The notes beneath the pieces were generated by a model that saw only the letters and a list, made by a program, of their open reading frames with translations, was not told the DNA's origin and made no database searches. Shown here piece after piece: positions 34,225-46,191 of a stretch of 64,000 nucleotides of DNA. The translations under genes and the position numbers were made by a program. How positions within the stretch are numbered: the first letter of the stretch is position 1; each line of letters opens with the position of its first letter. This DNA comes from Rhabditophanes sp. KR3021 (taxonomy: Eukaryota > Nematoda > Chromadorea > Rhabditida > Alloionematidae), in contig CAUJLY010000002.1 of the NCBI GenBank assembly GCA_963281155.1, positions 1,860,001 to 1,924,000 of the forward strand. The letters run 5' to 3'.

Positions 34225-36612
34225 TTATTCCATATTATGAAGCGATTTAGATCTGTATTTGGTCATGTCTTTGAAGTATTTCATATGAGTTCCGGATTCG
34301 CGGAACTTTTTGAAGACTACTCTAGCCAGAGTTAGTAAGTTTCCAATTCCAATAAACAGGAAAACCGTAGCTGACGCTATTATCTGCCATTCCCCATTGC
34401 ACTGGCTCGATGCGAAGTAAAGGTTGTATAATTGATAAGCTACATTTAGTTGGAGCAGATAACCTATGACAAGAAATGGAATAATGAAAGAAAGACCTTT
34501 AAACATCCATGAAGTAAACCCTTCCACAGAAATATCCATCGAATGTCTTTGGCCCAGTGCATGAAGTCGCCTGAGACATCCTGTTTGGTACTTGTATTGC
34601 ATGATCTAAATGATAACGTAATAGTGGCGTCATTATTTGATTACCTGAACGGCAGCCACATAAAATACTAACACCAAAAGATAAATTCTGGTTCCATGGT
34701 AACAAGCACCATCACGCCAAGTCAATGTTATCCCAGCTAGTACGCAAGAAACGTAGTGGTGCAACAAATACCATCCCTTAATTCTGGTGATAAAATATCA
34801 ATATAATTATATCAAAAAATGTGAATTTAGTTGAAATTTGATTAGTATTAAAAGCACACGTTTTACAGCATTTTTGTTTCTTTTTACTAAGAATCATGAC
34901 AGGAAATAAGTCCATAAGTTAAGATAATTAATAAATTAATCCTTTTCTTTAGAGTGCTAAAGGGTATTACAAAATTGATGCATTCACCAAATATGGAATA
35001 AACCGTGAACTCGTTGTCAGGAAAATAGGAGCCGTTCAGCCTACTGCTCGTAAGGTAACAATGCACAGATTTATGAAGATGGTTTTAAGATTTCACGCAA
35101 CATTTCTGCCATCAAGTTATGGACATCGTTTGTCCAGATGCTACATCCGGAGAGTTTATCTCAAGGAGGGTAAGTGGTTGTTTATTTTGTTAATATTATA
35201 ATTTTAGGAAGCTCCTATTGACTTTAGTATTCCGTTAATATACAAAGAGCCGTCTGAGTTCCCTAATTATTGAATCACTGTGCATAGGGAAGTTATGAAC
35301 CAGAAGGACAAGCAATTTGAAGTGTATTTGAGTGTAGATGATGAATTACACAATTTTGAACTTTATGGAAACAAGTCAAAAAGACGTTCGTTGTTATATC
35401 GACAAATGCTCCCTGATGTTTCACCTTCGGCGGTGAATGGCGTGTAGTAGCATGTCATAAAAATTATCTGGTTTCTAATTTAGCAAAGTCAGAACCAAAC
35501 GCATGAACTATGTGCTGAATCTTTATCAAGAAGAAAATGATGGCTACTTTCGTGTTAGCTTAGAAGCTCTTTTGAATCATAGGATGCTTCCATGAAATAT
35601 GTGCACCGACTTGTATGTAGAGCCTTCCATGGAGATCCACCAACTCCTCCTCATACTAATGCGAACCACAAGAATGGCGTGTATACTGGCAATCGTGCCA
35701 TTAATTTAAAGTGGTCTACAGGAGAACAGAATTCCCAACACTCCCACGACACTGGTTTGTGCGGACGTCATTTTAAAGGAAGAGTGATTGATGGGGATGT
35801 TCCTGTAATGAAACTCGACAAGGATGACAACATGATTGAGCTATATGAATCTGTACTTAGTGGTGCTGAAGGGTGTGGGAGACATTCTCCAACTATGCAC
35901 TCATACACTAAAGATGGAAAGCTCCATAATGGATAAAAAGATGAATATTACGAAGATGACATATGAATTTAATTATTCTGTCAACATATATTTTCTATTA
36001 ATAAAAGGCTTTTTGTGTGTAACTTTTTGCTCTTTTTAAAAAATACCTGGATCCATTCAAACTTAAAATACCTTCTCGAATTGTCAAAGTACAATAATAC
36101 CAAACTAGTAAAAAATTCAGCAAAGCATCCATTGCTCTGAATGGGAAAATATAGGCTAAAACAACCATGCCAATCAACACATAAGATAACATGATTTTAA
36201 ACTTTTCATATTGCTGTTTATAATCGTATCTTTCATCCGAGGTAAGAATCTTTAGTTTAACTTGACTCCCCAAAATCAAATTCAAATACCATCCATTGTC
36301 ATCTGTTGGAAGTTCATTTTTCATTGCGACTATCTTGGCAGTAATTTCTGCAAACTTCTTGTCTAGTTCACCCAGTTCAAGTTTTTGTTGTTCGGTAATA
36401 GAAGGATCTGGAGACTTTTTAAGTTGCTTACGTACTTTTTCAATTTCTTTTAGCTTCTTTTGCAGATTTTTTACAGATGCTAGTGAAGAATACTGCTGTC
36501 TTTTGATCTCTTTAAGCCCCACTAGGTAAGCATTATGTTCTTTCTCAACTTCTACATCCTCCTGTGCAATAAGTTTCCATTCTTCCAATAATTCTTTGAT
36601 TCCGGAAGCCAT
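34225..36612 (-). CDS. TMEM120: TMEM120 family membrane protein
   Basis: Exons 36612-36047, 34783-34645 and 34605-34225 splice in frame to 361 residues, close to the ~343 of human TMEM120A. The N-terminus is a coiled coil (KNLQKKLKEIEKVRKQLKK). Six membrane helices follow, with the family signature NFLLVWYYCTLTIREGIL, then GWYLLHHYVSCVLAG, TWRDGACY, QTGCLRRLHALGQRHSMD and GFTSWMFKGLSF. TMEM120 proteins sit in ER/nuclear membrane and resemble fatty-acid elongases in fold; their function is debated. Intron 1 is 1,263 nt (34784-36046), against 39 nt for intron 2, and contains an antisense HNH endonuclease relic. Confidence 0.92.
34930..35936 (+). pseudogene. HNH endonuclease relic with NUMOD1-like tail, inside TMEM120 intron 1
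   Basis: The clearest part is an open frame from 35592, starting MKYVHRLVCRAFHG, then NHKNGVYTGNRAINLKWSTG (the HNH core, with one His and the NLxW signature), then QNSQHSHDTGL. The C-terminal segment VMKLDKDDNMIELYESVL matches a NUMOD1-type DNA-binding repeat. Upstream, three more open pieces (about 34935-35175, 35295-35447 and 35485-35595, with ENDGYFRVSLEALLNHR) lie in different frames; the last is the usual strand before an HNH core. The frames are broken, so it is a decayed gene. It is antisense to the host gene. Confidence 0.7.
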
Positions 36613-37157
36613 CTTCAATCTGTGTAAGGTAGATAGATAAGCAAATATTACGGAAGAAAAAAATAAAATTACTCAAAACAAGTTGTGCTGATGCAAACGT
36701 CCACGCTGATCCAAATATATCGCTTTAAGATATTAACCAAAAAATAGGTCAATTAAAAAAAGCCTGTTGAATGATTAAATTCATTTCCTTCACCGATAAA
36801 TGTGCTTAAAGCAAAGAGATGTACTTTGTGTTTATTATAAATTCTAAAGTTGCAGTCATATGGTTTTACACGTAGTTGCTCATTCACCAAAGAGTGTCAT
36901 CCAAAAAGTGTTCACTTTCAGTTCATTTTCTTAAACCATAAATGCGTTTGGAACAAGAAATGTACTTTGAACTTAGTACAAATGTAATGCTCATAACATT
37001 TATTACGTACACGTGTCCGATGATTTATTAAAAATAAGATGACTTTATGTGGATAAAAGAAATGATCAAGAAAGTGGTCATTAAAAATCGTAATTTATTT
37101 GATTGGACATACAAATTATTGCATTTGTGAACCATCAATCTGTTTATATTGGCCTGA

Positions 37158-38762
37158 ATGGAGAAATCGTTGAAAACAATGCCGGCTTCCAAAAATCCTT
37201 TGAGCACCGTTCAAATAAGCAATAGTGCAAGGTGTGTACTATCGTCTATTGATGAAGAAAACGCAAAAGCTGCCGAAATAGAAAGAAGAAACAAATTTAT
37301 AAAGGTATATTTTGAAAAATATTTATCTTAACATTTAATATAATTTTTAGGCGAGGATTCCTGTGGGTAGAGGCAACAATTTAAAGATAGCAGAGAGAGG
37401 AAGGCAGTTGGCGAAAGCCACCACAAATTGCCGAGTGAAAGATGATGGGGAGACTTGTGGGGAGGTTGTAATGAATGACCAGTTTACTCTACGTGTAAGT
37501 CCCTCAGGTCCCACACCACGACGAGCACTTGCTATGAAGTCCAGGAATGTGGGTGCTATGTATAAAGGATCAGATAAGAAAAGCGTAGAAAATGTGAGCG
37601 TGGAATCAAAATGTGAAGTAGAAGTTGGTCAGAAAAAGAACATTGATCCAAAAATGAAGCCGACTTCATTTAGTGCCCCAACGGTCAAGAAAACTCTTTT
37701 AACTGACTTAATGATGAAGCCGAATCTTCTTACTGATCCAACGGTCAAGCCAACACTTCTTACTGACCCAATAGTCACGCTGACACCTCTTATCGACTCA
37801 AATACCACAAAAAATCCCTCCATTCCCTCGGGGCTGATGGATCTGATCAAGTCAAGCATTCCTGCCGAAAGTCCTGATGTTGAATGGGACGATGTCATTG
37901 GGTTAAGTGAGTTGAAACGATCATTGCTAACGTCTGTAGTCGTTTCGCAACGACGAGTTAAGCTGTTCGTGGGTTTGCGGAAACCTAAGAAGTCCTTTCT
38001 ACTCTATGGACCTCCCGGGACTGGCAAGACTTTGATCGTCAAGGCCATTGCTAAGGCAAGTGGGTTTGTCTTCTTTAATGTACTACCGTCAATAGTTACA
38101 TCGAAGTTCCGTGGTGAATCGGAAAAGTTGATCAGCTCTCTGTTTGAAATGGCAAAATCGTATGAAAAGGCGATTATCTTCTTTGATGAGATTGATAGCT
38201 TGGCAATGAAGCGAGGTGGGCAAAGTGAGCATGAGGCATCACGAAGATTCATGAGTGAATTTCTAGTTCGACTTCAAGGTTAGTCCTTTCAACTTCTTAA
38301 CTTGTAATAACTTTGCCTATTTTAGAATGTAGTGAAACACACAACAACATCTACATTTTTGCTGCCACAAACCGTCCATGGGACATTGACAGTGCCGTTC
38401 TAAGGCGATTCCAGGTTAAAAGCTATGTCCCACTACCAACTAAGGAGGATAGGTGCCTGATTTTGAAAAGACTCCTTGTTGAGCACACTCTGATGTCAAA
38501 TTTTGATTTTGACAAAATCTCCGGCTATTTGGATGGATACTCACCAAGCGACATTCGCAACATTTGTTCTAGCGCTGCGAACTATCCTCTGGATGATTAC
38601 CTCGGCGGGTTTAATGATTCTGCTTTAAACAGATCATCATTCTTAGATGTGTCTGTAGACTTGCCTATCGGAGAGACCCACTTTCTAAAGGCTATTGGGA
38701 CGACACCTAAGTCAGTAACAAAGGATGAGTTGAAGGAGTTCGAAAAGTACATGGAACAATAG
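37158..38762 (+). CDS. KATNA1-like: katanin/spastin-type AAA ATPase
   Basis: Exons 37158-37304, 37351-38278 and 38326-38762 encode 503 residues. The AAA domain follows VEWDDVIGLSELKRSL: Walker A GPPGTGKT, pore-loop region SKFRGESEKLI, Walker B IIFFDEIDSL, and second region of homology AATNRPWDIDSAVLRRF. The C-terminus SVTKDELKEFEKYMEQ is the meiotic-clade end shared by katanin, spastin, fidgetin and VPS4. The N-terminal 200 residues are Lys/Thr/Pro-rich without a recognisable MIT domain and contain about three copies of a ten-residue LLTDPTVKPT-like repeat. A microtubule-severing katanin p60-like role is likely, but VPS4 or fidgetin-like cannot be excluded without an alignment. Confidence 0.85.
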
Positions 38763-38850
38763 GATATTTCTTTATGTCATATAAACTAACAAATAAAACT
38801 TACATGCCAACTTAATTAGAAATAAAATTTATTTAAACCTTTATGTATTT

Positions 38851-39419
38851 TTGTGTTTTCATCTTTTATCAATGCTTATTAAAATAATTTTGTACAAGTT
38901 AATACTTTCAATTTTGTTTGATCTTAAAATATTGGTCACAAATCAATTTGCGGTTTTTACACTTAATTGCAAAGATGGAGTGGTTGAAACGTCTAAGATC
39001 CTCTTATTTGGCCACAATGATCATTTCCGTGATTATCCCAAAAATAATCTTGATTTCAGTAAGTTCAAAGAATGTTTGTTAATTAATAAGTACGTGTATT
39101 ATATTTCAATTATGAATGATATTTTGTTATTAGATATGATCCGAGAATTAAAGATTGGGAAAAACTTGCTGAAATTCCAATAAAAAGACAATGTGCTGCA
39201 GTCTGTTTAAATGATAATAATATTATGTACTGTGGCGGAGCTTATAAAGAAGGTGGAAAATGGATTAGTAATGATAATTGTGGCATTTATGAAGTAAATG
39301 CTAAGAAATGGCTAACAACAACACCGAAATCTGGACAAAATCAAATATTGCATTACCATCTCCTAATTGGTGTCCTTCATTGTCATATTACTAATTGTAC
39401 TAAACTGATTGTCTTCTAA
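38851..39419 (+). CDS. kelch-repeat fragment, short gene or relic
   Basis: A 44-nt GT-AG intron (39090-39133) joins an exon ending FKECLLINK to YDPRIKDWEKLAEIPIKRQC, MYCGGAYKEGGKW and GIYEVNAKKWLTT. The YDP..W....P and GG pattern is one to two kelch repeats. The product would be about 175 residues, too short for a complete six-blade propeller and without a BTB domain. The first exon starts in a hydrophobic AT-rich frame that may not be real. It could be a truncated gene or the remnant of a larger kelch gene. Confidence 0.4.
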
Positions 39420-39737
39420 AAATTATTTATTTGAACCTTCTAAATGATCTAAATAATATTTGTGAATATATTCCGTTGCATGGTAAATTAAAATAGTTTT
39501 ATATCAAATAAATCAGACATTTAGTTTTTTAATGCAATAAATTCACATTAGTTTTAATGTTGTAAATTTATCAAAATAATGAAACTTTTGTTTCGAATTT
39601 TAAAAACATAATTTTGTTTAGATTTCACTAAATCAATTTTGCGATTAGCTATTCTACATCAGAATTTTATGATTATTATGTTTGGTTTTAATAAATTATT
39701 TATTGTTAATCCAGATATCAATTAAGATAAAGTTTGT

Positions 39738-42370
39738 TTACATATAATCAGTGCATTCTATTGCTTTAAAATAATTATCTCGAGATCCAAATACAATCAT
39801 AATATTGCCTCCAGTTACTCTAACCGTTGGAACTCCAAACACTTCACCTTTTGCATCATAAATACACTTGTTGATATCCAAATCTTTACTAATAAGCCAC
39901 AATTTGCCATTTGTAGTAAATCCCAAATACCCATCCAAAAAAGGTCTGATGCATTTGACTATTCTGGCCCCGTCGAAAACTTTTATATTTTTGAGAATAG
40001 TCAAAACATTATTTTCCAGCTTTAAAATGGATATACTCCCATCTGCTAAACATATTATAAATTCATGCTCATTCACAAATTGAGGAGAATCATAAATTTG
40101 ACCCGATAGTTTTGCCATAAAACAAATTTTTCCATTATCAACTGAGCGAACCAATACTTTACCTTCTACCGTGCACTCCACCAAATATTCTTTTTTGCCA
40201 TGTAATACTTTTGTCAAGTCACTAAAGCATGGCCCACTATCTTCGTGCTTCCAGACTAAAAAGTCATTTTCCAAATTAAAGCAGTAAATAGAATTTGATA
40301 GTGGCGTAAAAATTATTGTTTTTCCAACTATTAATCCTGATGCTAGACAACATCCGTCCACCTCATAAATCATGTTCCCTTTTAAGCTTTCAATTTCTAA
40401 TTTAATCACTTTTTTATCGTATGTACCGAAATAAATATGCTCGCCGACAAAGATTGGTTTACACTTTATGACACTGTTTGTCTTAAACACACCATGTAAC
40501 TTTTTGTCAACCCAATTTATGATTATCAATTCACCAGCATACGTTCCAAATGCACAGTACTTATCAAAACAACTTATATTTCCCTCAATTCGACCTTTTG
40601 CCTTATACTGAAAATAAATTGATCCTATTAACAAGTCGGCAATAACAAATAATCCTGAATGACTGCCGACACACACTAAAAAGTCATCCAACATCATCGT
40701 ATTCGCATCAATACACTTAAACATATTAATAGACCATTTTTCTTTGAACATCAATTTTAAATCTATGCCCTGACAGATGGACTCGGCCTTCAACACTTTC
40801 GATTTATCATTACCATACTCAACTCCATTATCCTCCAAAAAACTAATAAGCTCACCAACAGTAATCTCTTGACTTAAAAGCCAGCTAAAAAAGTTTGGAT
40901 ATTGGCTTGGCAAAGCTTCTTGAACAAAATAATTAATTTCTCCAGCTTGTAACGAAGTGATACCAAGAGTGTGAAGAGTGATGTCATTAAGTAAAGGATA
41001 TCCTTTAATGGGTTTGAAGAGCCATTCTAAATTTAATTGATTGCTGCTTTTGTACCATTCTATTAGTTTCTTTTCATCAACCTTCCCATTAATTGTAACT
41101 GGCCATTCGCTTAAAGTACAATGAACTGTTTTAATTGGCACACGTTCGGGGCATAATTCAGATTTCAACTTCGCAATAACATCACCAACAATAATTCCTT
41201 TTCCAAACAAAAATAAAATTGACAAACTTCCCTCATATATAATTTTCCCCTGATCTACATTCTCAACCAAACATGCAATATCTTCAACCTCATAAGCTCG
41301 CAATTGTCCATTAAATTTAGATCTCCCTAAAAATCCAATTGTCTCACTCATAAGGTCGCCTGATTTAGTAAATCCATTAAATGGAAAGGACATATTGACT
41401 GCACACCTTCGAAAACCACCTATCAAAATATTTTGTTTGTCGTCTACATGAATAAGAGTACCAATTAAAGTTTCCCCAACATCATAATTATTCCATGGTT
41501 CATTCAGTTTTATTAGTTTTATCGTTGCCCAACAGGACACTTCAGTGATGCCATAGACGTCGTATACTTTTGTTCTTGTTGTTGTATTTGGGCTAATTAC
41601 TTTCTTGAGATAACCATAACAAAATGGTTCACCGCCGATTAGTAGATGATTAAGATTACTATTTGTTAGCAATTCTTTTAATTCCGATGAGTTGAATAGT
41701 TTTAAGACTGAGGGTGTCGTCTGAAACAAAGTTACTTTTTCTTTATTTAACACATTGACCATCACTTTGGGTAGTTGGCGGAATTTGTCCGGAACAATTA
41801 TTAATTTACTGCCGCCGGTAAGTCCGACAAATATTTCAATAAATGATGGATCAAATGACAATGAAGTAGAGCACATTAAAATGTCTTTTTCAGTGATTTT
41901 TAATCGCTCCACCAAGTCATAAATATTTAATAGGATACACGAAAATGGCACATGAACTGTTTTTGCTTTTCCTGTTGTCCCTGAACTCGTAATGCCATAC
42001 ATTATCTTGTTACTTTCTTTATCCCATGGCAAAGGATTGCAATGAATGGGAAAAATGTTTTTTTTGCCTATAATTGCAGCAATTTCAAAAGCTTTTGTAG
42101 TTTCATTTAAATGAGGCGATGTTGACAGATTTGGTAGGACAATGAAAGCATTTCCGGACTCAATTATTCCCAAAATTGCTCCAATCAATTCAATACCTCT
42201 ATCCATTTGAATGCCAATTAAACAATTTTTATAGCTGCTATCAATCATGCCCATAAAATGTTCTTTGATCTTCATCAAATCGAAATAACTGTACTCTTTA
42301 ACTTCCTCGTCATACACAGTAATAGAAACGGTATTTTTTACTTTCAAAGTCCAATTAAAACTACAAGAAA
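39738..42370 (-). CDS. AASDH: AASDH/ACSF4-type adenylating enzyme with PQQ-like beta-propeller
   Basis: One long exon of about 877 codons. An AMP-binding (adenylation) domain comes first, with core motif TSSGTTGKAKTVHV, then SLSFDPSFIEIFVGL, VYGITEVSCWATI and NGKVDEKKL. Next comes a carrier-protein-like segment with the serine in LGITSLQAGEI, where the usual Asp before Ser is Thr. The C-terminal half has repeated strands of a PQQ-type propeller, ending GEVFGVP...GSRDNYFKAIEC as in human AASDH. The human enzyme activates beta-alanine. No ATG of its own is available: the exon opens directly after a TTTGTACAG acceptor at 42371, and the first ~17 residues of human AASDH are missing. The 41-nt intron 42371-42411 joins it in frame to ADAT3. 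Confidence 0.9.
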
Positions 42371-42403
42371 CTGTACAAACAACAATAAATAATAAAAAGA
42401 TGG

Positions 42404-43302
42404 TTAATTACATTTGTCCTCATCGTCCACAATTCGAAACAGGTCGAAATGGTGATTAATCTTTGGGCATTCCATCATTCTCCAGGTACTGAGGAAAGCG
42501 CCTTTTTCGTGTATTAGATCTCCAAAGAAGACCTTTCCTATTCTGGAATGGACCAAAGCCATTGTGCACATCGCGCAGCACTCAGTAGGTAAAATACAAT
42601 AATAATTCGTAGCTAGGTATTGCTCACAATCTCCTTCTGATAAAGCTTTCTTTTGGATGATGGCAAGTTCATTTAACGCCCTCATAACTGGATGATCAAT
42701 CTCGTGGCATTTTTGAAACTTCGGAATTCGCACTCTTACCACATACTCCATTGGGTCATAGATTATAATAGAATCTGTTACACAAACTTCATCATAAAAA
42801 CGCAAAATCCTGTCTGTTTCCGTCCTATCAAATAATTTGCCACACATCATCTTTTCTATATTAAATTGTGGTTTGAAGTTAACAGGCCATATATCTTTAA
42901 TTAAGTCCATTTGATACTTTGACAAAGGAGCCTTTCCAGGAACACAAATGATATCCAACGCAACACCTTCAATTCCCTCAATCGCTTCCACTGCTTCTTC
43001 TGACAACTTTTGGTTTTCCGAAACAGGTTCTAATAGGAAAAAAGCACCCTTGTTAATTCTTTTGAGATGCTCAAATTCACGAGGCAGGGAAGGAGCTCTA
43101 ACTGACAATACACTCAGGCACCTTTTGTCAGAAATTTTTAAATACCAAAATTTAACTAACTCAGTAATTGGTTCTGCATACTTTCTGTGGATTATAGGGA
43201 CAATTTTCTTTCTAAATTTAAAATAAATTAATCTAACTCATGGAAACCCAATTAAACTCACCTAGGAATTTTTCTTATCTTCTTCGGAATTAATTCTTCC
43301 AT
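42404..43302 (-). CDS. ADAT3: tRNA adenosine deaminase subunit ADAT3
   Basis: Exons 43302-43262 and 43211-42404 encode 282 residues if translation ends at the TAA at 42404. The deaminase fold carries HPVMRALNELA, where the catalytic Glu of active deaminases is replaced by Val, as is typical of ADAT3, and the zinc motif PTECCAMCTMALVHSRIGKV. ADAT3 is the non-catalytic partner of ADAT2 that makes inosine at tRNA position 34. At 42411 a GTAATT donor lies just before the stop codon. Use of that donor removes the stop and fuses the protein to AASDH; retention of the intron gives ADAT3 alone, ending DEDKCN. Confidence 0.88.
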
Positions 43303-43464
43303 TATCAAATTGAATTTTTATAATATTGTGTAGTATAGGCAATGTTGATAAAGCGTCAAGAAAAGCTACCAATGTCTTGACAAGATCCAAATTGGAAGGT
43401 AACTTCCTTCATTTATTAATTTGGACAAATTTAATTTGTAAGTGCTTATATATTCTACTCAAAG

Positions 43465-44278
43465 ATGAATGGTGCTGAAAATAATAAAAGTATTGATGGT
43501 TTAAATAGATTATTCGGAAACCCCTTTAGGCCGCCAATAGCTGAAGCATCTACAGAAGCAGAGGTTAGTCATTTTACCTTCGTGGGCTCTAATTAAATTA
43601 TTTTAAAGTCTCCGCAATCTTCAACTGTGGAGTATACTCCTTCCAGTTATGTTATTATGATGGACCAAATGATTGGCACTAAGATAAGACCGTGGAAGGA
43701 AGGAAGAGAGCAATTTCAAGTAAAATACAGTGGGGTTAGCATGCCACCAATGACAAAAGAAGAACTAATGATGAATAATTTAATGGAAAATTGCGCCTGT
43801 AAAGCTTTGATCTCGGGAATCTTAGGAATTGGAATCGGGTGCGCTTTTGGATTATTTACAGCTTCCGTTGATCCTTCACTTAGTATGACAAATAATGACC
43901 CAACTAAGACGGTAATTTCCTCTTTTTCATCTCTCCTCTTACGCAATTATTGTTTATAGTTAACAGTTAAACAAACCCTTAAGGAAATGGGAACGAGAAT
44001 GGGGCAATACGGAAAACAATTTGGATCTATTGGTCTTTTGTTTGCCGGGACTGAGTGCGCAGTAGAGACTATCCGTGCCAAATCAGATTGGAAGAATGGT
44101 AATAACAACTAAATTTATACTAATTTAATTAAAATAAAATTTCTTCTCTTCAGGAACCTATTCAGGAGCAATTGTAGGAGGAATTCTTGGGATGAGAGCT
44201 GGTGCAAAGCCAGCCTTATTTGGGGCAGCTGGATTTGCGGCCTTTTCCACTGCCATTGACTACTTCATGAGAAGATAA
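43465..44278 (+). CDS. TIMM22: mitochondrial inner-membrane translocase subunit TIM22
   Basis: Four exons (43465-43563, 43609-43911, 43960-44098, 44154-44278) encode 221 residues. Features of TIM22 are [33 protein letters not shown], the [18 protein letters not shown] segment, [19 protein letters not shown] and the final [19 protein letters not shown]22 is the channel that inserts carrier proteins into the mitochondrial inner membrane. The two conserved cysteines are present. The N-terminal ~60 residues are longer than in yeast but similar to animal forms. The start is the first in-frame ATG, upstream of a GAG-ending exon. Confidence 0.93.
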
Positions 44279-45027
44279 GACTTATTATTACATATAAGAA
44301 CAAACTATCCTCTATAGTTTTAGATTTTAAATAGTTCTTTAAACATCATATAAAACCCTTAGTTAATTATTTTTTGGTGGCCTTTGTTGTGAATAAATTT
44401 ACATTTCATTCGAGTACTTGTAATGCCATTTATTAAAATCATCTATACAATAGTTTATATAAATTTCTGTATCAACAAGTGTTTATGTGTCTTTTTTGTC
44501 CTGAACTAATAATAATATGATAATAAAATAAACATCCTCCTCAAACAAAAAGAGGATGGTGGTCAAATGGTCGCCAAATGGTTCCATTATTGTTGTTATT
44601 ATCAGTCATTAAATAAAAAGACCCTAATTTTCTTTTCTCTTCTTTCCCAATTATTTTCTCTCATTAGGTCTAACAAAAGTAGTCTCCAAAATTATAATCA
44701 TTCCTCGAACTAAGCATGACCTTACAAAATTCTTTTACGACAATATTTATTATTTTCAAAATGACACACTATTTTACATTTGATTGTATCGCTACATTGG
44801 CAACATCAAATATTTTTGTTACCTTCTCACAATAAATGCATATCTCCCTCCATCTAAAAAAAGTAACAAAAAAACTCCGCCTTGCCCCTTTATTTCTGGA
44901 GCTGATAAAACCGCGCCTCAAAAAGTTGACTCTTTATATGCATTTTTATTTTATTCGCCTTTTTACTAACAAACTATAAATAAATATATTCCTTCTTTAG
45001 ACACCATACACTTATTTAAAAAAAATA
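44279..45027. other. intergenic region
   Basis: No supported gene. The 61-codon frame at 44784-44969 has no recognisable content. Confidence 0.4.
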
Positions 45028-45108
45028 ATGGCTACTACTACCAACACCGAAAATAATAACAATAATGGAGAAACTGAAACTTTTAAAAACGAGAATCCAT
45101 CTCATTCT
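45028..45108 (+). CDS. candidate alternative first exon
   Basis: ATG at 45028 opens 27 codons (MATTTNTENNNNNGETETF and so on) that end exactly at a perfect GTAAGT donor in phase 0. That phase is compatible with the downstream exon at 46606 of the Jupiter-like gene, so this may be an alternative N-terminus from a distal promoter. The partner exon cannot be proven from sequence alone. Confidence 0.35.
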
Positions 45109-46191
45109 GTAAGTTTAACACAAAACTTTTATTTAAACAAAATTGTATAAATAAACATTAAATAATACACCATATATTATTCTATATTACATATCTTAGA
45201 GTGAATGTCTCAAAGGTTTTGCCTTAAATTATTGTGTGCCTATCCGAAAGCCTGTGTTCGCTTCGTTTATATGATGTGTATATTTATATGTACTACTTCA
45301 TAAACATTATATTTATAAACACACACATTTTTCCTCCAGATAAATTAAATGTACGGGAAAAATGGCTAGAATGATTGTCCCTTGATAATTCATTTGAAAT
45401 GGAAAGAGAGTTGCATTTTTTGTGGAGCTTAAAAAATAAACTTTGTTGTTCGAGATCTTACCACTAAATAAGAGTTGCCATTCTTAAACTTTGCCTGCTT
45501 TAGAGGAGAAAATGGTGTAATTATATTGCATTACCCATTTTAAATTGAATGTATAACACTATCCCTTGTACTTTCCTCCTACACTTAACACATAAACACA
45601 AAACCTCTTCAAATTTCTACGAAATTGCATTGTTGTTAGAAGTAGTATCAAAAAATTTAGTTTCACATTTCATTTTAAAGTTATACTAGAATTGGCAAGT
45701 TGCTTAACAGAATAAATAAAGTTTGATAAGGTTGTGGTCTCGTTAACTATTATGTTAATAATAAGTGTCTGTATTTGTATATTTGCTAGTACATATAATA
45801 CACATAATGATAATGCATCTGGCCCGTGAAGTTTTAGTCCATCCCACTGTTGGTGATCGCTATTGTTTCCGTATGCCCTTCAATGACATCCTTGGCCCTC
45901 AATTAACGCTTTTTGACTCTTCTGTTAACAAAATTGCGTATATCTCTTTCTCTAGATTACTAGTACCGCGTCTGTCCCTAGACATTATCTCTGTATATGG
46001 CCCCACACACACGTTACAACCCAGCCACACGCTTTTCCTATATTCAATATATCTAGATATACTGAGGTCCCCTAAATTTATCCGTTGTTTGTCGAACACA
46101 TATAGTTAATATAACAAGCTACTTAAACACACTTCATATTTATTATTGGTTCATTTAAAAAGGTAGCAAACACTCCTTCTTATCTATTATT
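45109..46191. other. AT-rich non-coding stretch
   Basis: No gene seen; either intergenic or a long first intron of the Jupiter-like gene if the exon at 45028 is used. The 114-codon frame at 45765-46109 has no recognisable content. Confidence 0.35.

Noticed and set aside
45765..46109. 114-codon + strand frame
   Set aside because: Low-complexity hydrophobic composition without a family match; overlaps another chance frame on the - strand.
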